NCBI RefSeq assembly: GCF_016860545.1
Contig: NZ_BNEB01000005.1
Location: 1,178,001 to 1,242,000, forward strand
DNA from: Streptomyces asoensis
GTDB lineage: Bacteria; Actinomycetota; Actinomycetes; Streptomycetales; Streptomycetaceae
Length of the DNA stretch: 64,000 bases
Direction of reading: 5' to 3'
The position numbers and the translations under genes are program-made. Of the stretch, positions 58,687-64,000 are shown piece by piece. The first letter of the stretch is position 1, and the number at the start of each line of letters is the position of its first letter. Under the pieces are notes generated by a model. The model was given only the letters and a program-made list of their open reading frames with translations, searched no databases and was not told the origin of the DNA.

Positions 58687-61116
58687 GTGACGACACCCGG
58701 GTCCATCGAAGTAGTGTCCATCGAAGACAGGATCGCCCAGGAACTCGGCGTACGGCAGCGGCAGGTCAAGGCCGCCGTGGAGCTGCTCGACGGCGGCTCG
58801 ACGGTGCCCTTCATCGCGCGCTACCGCAAGGAAGCGACCGAGATGCTCGACGACGCGCAGCTGCGCACGCTCGAGGAGCGGCTGCGCTACCTGCGGGAGC
58901 TGGAGGAGCGGCGGACGGCGGTCCTGGAGTCGGTGCGTGAGCAGGGCAAGCTCACCGACGCGCTGCGGGCGCAGATCCTGGGCGCGCAGACCAAGGCGCG
59001 GCTGGAGGACATCTACCTGCCGTACAAGCCCAAGCGGCGCACCAAGGCGCAGATCGCGCGCGAGGCCGGTCTGGGACCCCTCGCCGAGGGGCTGCTCGGC
59101 GACCCGGCGGTCGACCCGCTCGCGGCGGCCGCCGCGTTCGTCGACGCGGACAAGGGCGTCGCCGACCCGCAGGCCGCGCTCGACGGCGCGCGGGCCATCC
59201 TCACCGAGCGGTTCTCCGAGGACGCCGACCTGATCGGCGAGCTGCGCGAGCGCATGTGGACCCGCGGGCGGCTCGCCGCCAAGGTGCGCGAGGGCAAGGA
59301 GGAGGCGGGCGCGAAGTTCGCCGACTACTTCGACTTCGCCGAGCCGTTCACCGCCCTGCCCTCGCACCGGGTCCTCGCGATGCTGCGCGGCGAGAAGGAG
59401 GAGGTCCTCGACCTCGTCCTGGAGCCCGAGGAGCCGTCCGAGCAGCCCGGACCCTCGTCGTACGAGGGCATCGTGGCCGGCCGGTTCGGCATCGCCGACC
59501 GGGGCCGTCCGGGGGACAAGTGGCTCGCGGACACGGTCCGCTGGGCCTGGCGCACCCGCCTCCTCGTCCACCTCGGCATCGACCTGCGGCTGCGGCTGCG
59601 GACGGCCGCCGAGGACGAGGCGGTCGACGTCTTCGCCGCCAACCTGCGCGACCTGCTGCTCGCCGCCCCGGCCGGCACACGCGCGACGCTCGGCCTGGAC
59701 CCCGGCTTCCGCACGGGCGTGAAGGTCGCCGTCGTCGACGCGACCGGCAAGGTCGTCGTCACGGACGTGATCCACCCGCACGTCCCGGCGAACCGGTGGG
59801 ACGAGGCGATCGCCAAGCTGGCCCGGCTGGCCCGGGAGCACGCGGTCGACCTGGTCGCCATCGGCAACGGCACGGCGTCCCGCGAGACCGACAAGCTCGC
59901 CGGTGAGCTGATCACGAAGCACCCCGAGCTGAAGCTCACCAAGGTGATGGTGTCCGAGGCGGGCGCCTCCGTGTACTCGGCCTCCGCGTTCGCCTCGCAG
60001 GAGCTGCCCGACATGGACGTGTCGCTGCGCGGCGCCGTGTCGATCGCGCGCCGGCTCCAGGATCCGCTCGCCGAGCTGGTGAAGATCGACCCGAAGTCGA
60101 TCGGTGTCGGCCAGTACCAGCACGACCTGTCCGAGGTGAAGCTGTCGCGCTCGCTGGACGCGGTGGTGGAGGACTGTGTGAACGGCGTGGGTGTGGACGT
60201 CAACACGGCTTCGGCGCCGCTGCTGTCCCGGGTGTCCGGGATCTCCTCGGGTCTCGCCGAGAACATCGTGGCCCACCGGGACGCCAACGGGCCCTTCGGC
60301 TCCCGCTCCGAGCTGAAGAAGGTGGCCCGCCTCGGCCCCAAGGCGTACGAGCAGTGCGCCGGCTTCCTGCGCATCCGGGGCGGCAGCGACCCGCTGGACG
60401 CCTCCAGCGTGCACCCGGAGGCGTACCCGGTGGTGCGCCGGATGGTGAAGACCTCCGGGCAGGAGGTGGCGTCCCTGATCGGCAACACCGGCGTGCTGCG
60501 CTCGCTGCGGCCGACGGAGTTCGTGGACGACACGTTCGGTCTGCCGACCGTCACGGACATCCTCAAGGAGCTGGAGAAGCCCGGGCGTGACCCGCGGCCC
60601 GCGTTCAGGACGGCCACCTTCAAGGAAGGCGTGGAGAAGATCTCCGACCTGGCCCCGGGGATGGTCCTGGAGGGCGTCGTGACGAACGTGGCGGCCTTCG
60701 GGGCGTTCATCGACGTCGGTGTCCACCAGGACGGTCTGGCGCACGTGTCCGCGCTGTCGAAGACCTTCGTCAAGGATCCGCGGGAGGTCGTCAAGCCCGG
60801 TGACATCGTCAAGGTGAAGGTCATCGACGTCGACATCCCGCGCAAGCGGATCTCGCTGACGCTCCGGCTGGACGACGAGGCCTCCCCGCAGGGGGGCCAG
60901 GGCTCCGGCGGCGGCCGTCCGCAGCGCGGCGGCGGACGTCCGCCTCAGCAGCGGCAGCAGGGCGGCCAGCGCGGCGGGGGCGGCGGGCAGCGCGGCGGGA
61001 CCGGCGGCGGTGGAGGCGGCGGCGGTTCGCGTCAGGCTCCCGCGCCGTCCAACAGCGCGATGGCCGACGCCCTGCGCCGGGCCGGCCTCGTCGACCCGAA
61101 GAAGGGCGGGCGCTGA
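58687..61116 (+). CDS. tex: Tex family RNA-binding transcriptional accessory protein
   Basis: An 809-residue Tex/Spt6-like protein. The N-terminal helical region (IAQELGVRQRQVKAAVELLDGGSTVPFIARYRKEATEML at about residues 15-55) leads into the YqgF-like fold (GLDPGFRTGVKVAVVD). Next are the helix-hairpin-helix modules (GVDVNTASAPLLSRVSGISS) and an S1 domain near 655-730 (LEGVVTNVAAFGAFIDVGVH). A Gly/Arg/Gln-rich tail follows and then SNSAMADALRRAGLVDPKK. It binds RNA and acts in transcription. The start is GTG 58687. The RGG-like tail is characteristic of actinobacterial Tex and may add RNA binding or phase separation. Confidence 0.94.
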   Translation: MTTPGSIEVVSIEDRIAQELGVRQRQVKAAVELLDGGSTVPFIARYRKEATEMLDDAQLRTLEERLRYLRELEERRTAVLESVREQGKLTDALRAQILGAQTKARLEDIYLPYKPKRRTKAQIAREAGLGPLAEGLLGDPAVDPLAAAAAFVDADKGVADPQAALDGARAILTERFSEDADLIGELRERMWTRGRLAAKVREGKEEAGAKFADYFDFAEPFTALPSHRVLAMLRGEKEEVLDLVLEPEEPSEQPGPSSYEGIVAGRFGIADRGRPGDKWLADTVRWAWRTRLLVHLGIDLRLRLRTAAEDEAVDVFAANLRDLLLAAPAGTRATLGLDPGFRTGVKVAVVDATGKVVVTDVIHPHVPANRWDEAIAKLARLAREHAVDLVAIGNGTASRETDKLAGELITKHPELKLTKVMVSEAGASVYSASAFASQELPDMDVSLRGAVSIARRLQDPLAELVKIDPKSIGVGQYQHDLSEVKLSRSLDAVVEDCVNGVGVDVNTASAPLLSRVSGISSGLAENIVAHRDANGPFGSRSELKKVARLGPKAYEQCAGFLRIRGGSDPLDASSVHPEAYPVVRRMVKTSGQEVASLIGNTGVLRSLRPTEFVDDTFGLPTVTDILKELEKPGRDPRPAFRTATFKEGVEKISDLAPGMVLEGVVTNVAAFGAFIDVGVHQDGLAHVSALSKTFVKDPREVVKPGDIVKVKVIDVDIPRKRISLTLRLDDEASPQGGQGSGGGRPQRGGGRPPQQRQQGGQRGGGGGQRGGTGGGGGGGGSRQAPAPSNSAMADALRRAGLVDPKKGGR

Positions 61117-61230
61117 CGGGACACCGGCCAGGGCCCGCTCCGGCGGGCCGGGAAGCCCTCGCGGGCACCCGGTCCGCACCCGACCGGTGGACCCCCGTGG
61201 CCCGTGCGCAGCCCTGAGCCCACACGGAAC

Positions 61231-61259
61231 GGCCCGCCCCGCGCGACGCGGGGCGGGCC
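61231..61259. terminator. bidirectional terminator between tex and the ABC-F gene
   Basis: A perfect 13-bp stem GGCCCGCCCCGCG/CGCGGGGCGGGCC with loop CGA between convergent genes. Confidence 0.85.
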
Positions 61260-61321
61260 GGATCCGTTGCGGCGCCCGGACGGGCGGGCATGCTGCCCCG
61301 CCCGGCGACCGCGCCGGCGTC

Positions 61322-62962
61322 CTACCGCTCCGTCACCTTGCCGTCGGCGACCTCCAGGCGGCGGGTGACCTGGACCGCGTCCAGCATGCGCCGGTCGTGG
61401 GTGACCAGCAGCAGGGTGCCCTCGTAGGCGTCGAGGGCCGACTCCAGCTGCTCGATGGCCGGGAGGTCCAGGTGGTTCGTCGGCTCGTCGAGGACCAGCA
61501 GGTTGACGCCCCGGCCCTGGAGCAGCGCGAGCGCGGCACGGGTGCGCTCGCCCGGTGACAGGGTGGCCGCGGGCCGCATGACGTGGTCCGACTTCAGGCC
61601 GAACTTGGCCAGCAGGGTGCGCACCTCGACCGGTTCGGTGTCGGGCACGGCCGCACGGAACGCGTCCAGCAGGGCCTCGGAGCCGTGGAAGAGCTGCCGC
61701 GCCTGGTCCACCTCGCCGACCAGGACGCCCGAGCCCAGCGAGGCCTGTCCGGCGTCCAGCGGGATCCGGCCGAGGAGCGCGCTGAGGAGCGTCGACTTCC
61801 CCGCGCCGTTCGCGCCGGTCACCGCCACGCGGTCGGCCCAGTCGATCTGGAGGGACACCGGCCCGAAGGTGAAGCCCTCGCGCCGCACCTCGGCCTCGCG
61901 CAGGGTGGCGACCACGGCGCCGGAGCGCGGGGCGGCCGCGATCTCCATGCGCAGTTCCCACTCCTTGCGCGGCTCCTCGACGGTCTCCAGGCGTTCGATC
62001 ATGCGCTGGGTCTGCCGGGCCTTCGCGGCCTGCTTCTCGCTGGCCTCGCTGCGGAACTTGCGGCCGATCTTGTCGTTGTCGTTGCCCGCCTTGCGGCGGG
62101 CGTTCTTCACGCCCTTGTCCATCCAGGAACGCTGGGTCTGCGCACGGTCCTGGAGGGCCGCCTTCTTGTCGGCGTACTCCTCGAAGTCCTCGCGGGCGTG
62201 CCGGCGGGCCGTGTCCCGCTCCTCCAGGTAGGCGTCGTAGCCGCCGCCGTAGAGGTTGACCTGCTGCTGGGCGAGGTCGAGTTCGAGGACCTTGGTGACG
62301 GTGCGGGTGAGGAACTCGCGGTCGTGGCTGACGACGACGGTGCCGGCCCGCAGACCGGTCACGAAGCGTTCGAGGCGCTCCAGGCCGTCGAGGTCCAGGT
62401 CGTTGGTCGGCTCGTCGAGGAGGAAGACGTCGTAGCGGGACAGGAGCAGGGAGGCGAGGCCCGCGCGGGCGGCCTGTCCGCCGGACAGCGAGGTCATCGG
62501 CTGGTCGAGGTCGATCCCGAGGCCGAGGGAGTCGGCGACCTCCGCGGCGCGTTCGTCCAGGTCGGCGCCGCCCAGGTCGAGCCAGCGTTCCAGGCTCGTC
62601 GCGTACGCGTCGTCGGCTCCGGGCGCGCCGTCCACCAGGGCCTGGGTGGCCTCGTCCATGGTGCGCTGGGCCTCGGCGACGCCGGTGCGGCGGGCGAGGA
62701 ACTCGCGCACGCTCTCACCGGGGCGGCGCTCCGGTTCCTGGGGCAGATGGCCGACGGTGGCGTTCGGCGAGGAGAGCCGGAGCTCGCCCTGCTCGGGCGT
62801 GCTGAGCCCGGCGAGCAGCTTCAGCAGGGTGGACTTGCCCGCGCCGTTGGCGCCGACGAGCCCGATCACGTCCCCGGGGGCGACGACGAGGTCGAGCCCG
62901 GAGAAGAGGGAGCGGTCGCCGTGGCCGGCGGCGAGGTTCTTGGCGACGAGGGTGGCAGTCAT
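61322..62962 (-). CDS. ABC-F family ATPase (ribosome-associated)
   Basis: A 546-residue protein with two ABC domains and no membrane helices. Walker A sites are GANGAGKSTLLKLL and GANGAGKSTLLSAL. Signatures are LSGGQAARAGLAS and LSPGERTRAALAL. Walker B sites are FLLDEPTNDLDLDG and LVLDEPTNHLDLPA. The interdomain linker (RSWMDKGVKNARRKAGNDNDK region) is the P-site tRNA interaction motif of ABC-F proteins. It acts in translation control or antibiotic resistance. I choose ATG 62962; the frame is open to 63943 over shadow sequence. The subclass (Ettx- or Uup-like) is not resolved. Confidence 0.93.
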   Translation of the reverse strand: MTATLVAKNLAAGHGDRSLFSGLDLVVAPGDVIGLVGANGAGKSTLLKLLAGLSTPEQGELRLSSPNATVGHLPQEPERRPGESVREFLARRTGVAEAQRTMDEATQALVDGAPGADDAYATSLERWLDLGGADLDERAAEVADSLGLGIDLDQPMTSLSGGQAARAGLASLLLSRYDVFLLDEPTNDLDLDGLERLERFVTGLRAGTVVVSHDREFLTRTVTKVLELDLAQQQVNLYGGGYDAYLEERDTARRHAREDFEEYADKKAALQDRAQTQRSWMDKGVKNARRKAGNDNDKIGRKFRSEASEKQAAKARQTQRMIERLETVEEPRKEWELRMEIAAAPRSGAVVATLREAEVRREGFTFGPVSLQIDWADRVAVTGANGAGKSTLLSALLGRIPLDAGQASLGSGVLVGEVDQARQLFHGSEALLDAFRAAVPDTEPVEVRTLLAKFGLKSDHVMRPAATLSPGERTRAALALLQGRGVNLLVLDEPTNHLDLPAIEQLESALDAYEGTLLLVTHDRRMLDAVQVTRRLEVADGKVTER

Positions 62963-63055
62963 CAGGTCGTAGATCCTAGTGGCCGTGGCGGGGTGCGGTG
63001 CCGCGGGACCGTCCGTCGCCTCGCCCTGCCGTGCGCGCTCCGTTACCGTCCGGCC

Positions 63056-64000
63056 GTGGACACTCGGTGGAACAGCGATGTGATCGTGGTCGGCGGCGGG
63101 GTCATCGGGCTGACGACGGCCCTCGCGCTGGCCGAAGGCGGCTCGCGGGTCCGGGTCTGGACCCGCGAGCCGGTCGAGCGGACCACCTCGGCCGTGGCCG
63201 GTGCGCTGTGGTGGCCGTACCACATCGAGCCCGAGGCGTCGGCGCGGGCCTGGGCGCTGAGCTCGCTGGAGGTCTACGAACGGCTGGCCGCACGGCCCGC
63301 GCAGACCGGTGTGCGGCTGGTCGAGGGGGTCCTCGGCGAGACGGATCCGGCGGAGGTCGAGGGCTGGGCGGCTGGCCGGCTGACGGGTCTGCGCAGCTCC
63401 ACGGCGCGCGAGTACGGCGCGGGGACGGGCGTGCGGTTGCGGCTGCCGCTGATCGACATGGCGGTGTTCCTGCCCTGGCTCCGGCAGCGGCTGCGCCTCG
63501 CGGGCGGCACGGTCGAGGAGCGCACGGTCGCCGATCTCGCCGAGGCCGAGGCCGCGGTGGTGGTCAACTGCACGGGGCTCGGCGCCCGGGAACTGGCGGC
63601 GGACGCGTCGGTGCGGCCCGTGCGGGGGCAGCTCGTCGTCGTGGAGAACCCGGGCCTCGACACCTGGCTCGTCTCGACGGGCCCGGACGGTGAGATGGCC
63701 TACCTGTTCCCGCACGCGGGGCGGCTGCTGCTGGGCGGCACCGCGCAGGACGGGATCTGGTCGCTGGAGCCCGACCCGGAGGTGGCCGAGGCGATCGTGC
63801 GGCGCTGTGCCGCCCTGCGGCCGGAGGTCGCCGGGGCGCGGATCCTGGAGCACCGGGTGGGGCTGCGGCCGGTCCGGGACGCGGTCCGGCTGGAACGGGC
63901 GGAGCTGCCCGACGGACGGCCGGTGGTGCACCACTACGGGCACGGCGGGGCGGGCGTCACCGTGGCGTGGGGGTGCGCGCGGGAGGCGGCCGCGCTGGTG
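63056..64000 (+). CDS. FAD-dependent D-amino-acid oxidase-like protein, 3' end outside the window
   Basis: The frame from GTG 63056 stays open to the right edge (315 codons visible). The Rossmann motif is VIVVGGGVIGLTTALALAEG at about 9-28. TTSAVAGALWWPYH follows, which resembles the DAAO/DASOX signature. VVNCTGLGAREL and the segment LEHRVGLRPVRDAVRLE with HHYGHGGAGVTVAWG near the end are the conserved FAD/substrate C-terminal region. It oxidises D-amino acids to 2-oxo acids. It is divergent from the ABC-F gene over 93 bp. Only a few tens of residues are likely missing. Confidence 0.9.
   Translation, partial: MDTRWNSDVIVVGGGVIGLTTALALAEGGSRVRVWTREPVERTTSAVAGALWWPYHIEPEASARAWALSSLEVYERLAARPAQTGVRLVEGVLGETDPAEVEGWAAGRLTGLRSSTAREYGAGTGVRLRLPLIDMAVFLPWLRQRLRLAGGTVEERTVADLAEAEAAVVVNCTGLGARELAADASVRPVRGQLVVVENPGLDTWLVSTGPDGEMAYLFPHAGRLLLGGTAQDGIWSLEPDPEVAEAIVRRCAALRPEVAGARILEHRVGLRPVRDAVRLERAELPDGRPVVHHYGHGGAGVTVAWGCAREAAALV

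Noticed and set aside
57811..61179. 1122-codon minus-strand open frame opposite the enoyl-CoA hydratase and tex
   Set aside because: It mirrors the third-position bias of tex; its composition is typical of an antisense shadow.

Overview
The window is about 73% GC or higher with near-total G/C at third codon positions. It carries Streptomyces-type families: WhiB, a conservon (cvn), GPP34, DUF574/SAV2177-type methyltransferase, DUF3140, DUF4916, DUF5941, DUF6126, DUF6380. It is a chromosomal segment of a Streptomyces or very close relative. The order idi - zinc CDF exporter - phosphopolyol/ABC cluster - hopanoid operon matches, from memory, the S. coelicolor SCO6750 to SCO6771 neighbourhood in inverted orientation. 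I see no rRNA, CRISPR array, insertion sequence, integrase or prophage.

Layout. (1) 1-7.8 kb, housekeeping and stress genes: DUF309 protein, precorrin-6A synthase, TauE/SafE permease, thiolase, lipase-like hydrolase, WhiB, Dps, DUF3140, M20 amidohydrolase, HAD phosphatase. (2) 7.9-11.9 kb: methyltransferase, then a FluG-like pair (glutamine synthetase-like gene followed 1 nt later by an amidohydrolase), and a DUF4916 NUDIX protein. (3) 12-17.9 kb: tRNA-Pro(GGG), YjbR protein, a coupled XRE-cupin/GNAT pair with a 35-bp palindrome over its start codon, LysR, the threonine-degradation pair tdh-kbl, and a GPP34 protein. (4) 17.9-22.6 kb: a complete conservon (sensor-like ATPase, roadblock protein, DUF742, small GTPase, GAF protein). 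The sensor has an unusual 13-residue tandem repeat. (5) 22.9-33 kb: mixed metabolism. It includes a Glu/Leu-type dehydrogenase with a strong palindromic operator and nearby TetR, a Tat-exported DUF6250 protein, a LysM-M23 peptidase under a c-di-AMP (ydaO-type) riboswitch, and a GH36 alpha-galactosidase.

(6) 33.2-47 kb: a minus-strand hopanoid operon. Transcription order is leader ORF, hpnC, hpnD, 50-aa DUF6380 gene, hpnE, polyprenyl synthase, shc, hpnG, hpnH, ispG, dxs, aminotransferase, then an XRE-cupin regulator and a 40-aa DUF6126 membrane peptide. HpnC/D/E make squalene, Shc cyclises it, HpnH/HpnG build the adenosyl- and ribosyl-hopane side chain, and the aminotransferase would give the aminated product. 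IspG and Dxs feed the precursor pathway. Many genes overlap by 1-4 nt (ATGA, GTGA, TGATG).

(7) 47.3-54.4 kb: a second minus-strand operon. It encodes a DUF5941/CDP-alcohol phosphotransferase, a LicC-like nucleotidyltransferase, a glycerol-1-phosphate dehydrogenase-like enzyme, a second CDP-alcohol phosphotransferase, a GT2 glycosyltransferase and a Wzm/Wzt-type ABC exporter. I infer that it makes and exports a phosphopolyol glycan or lipid, possibly from sn-glycerol-1-phosphate. This is the strongest candidate for an undescribed system here.

(8) 54.4-64 kb: a GC-rich degenerate repeat tract, a zinc exporter (zitB) with a Zur-box-like palindrome, idi, an RsbW-like ATPase, enoyl-CoA hydratase, Tex, an ABC-F ATPase, and a D-amino-acid-oxidase-like gene cut by the right edge.
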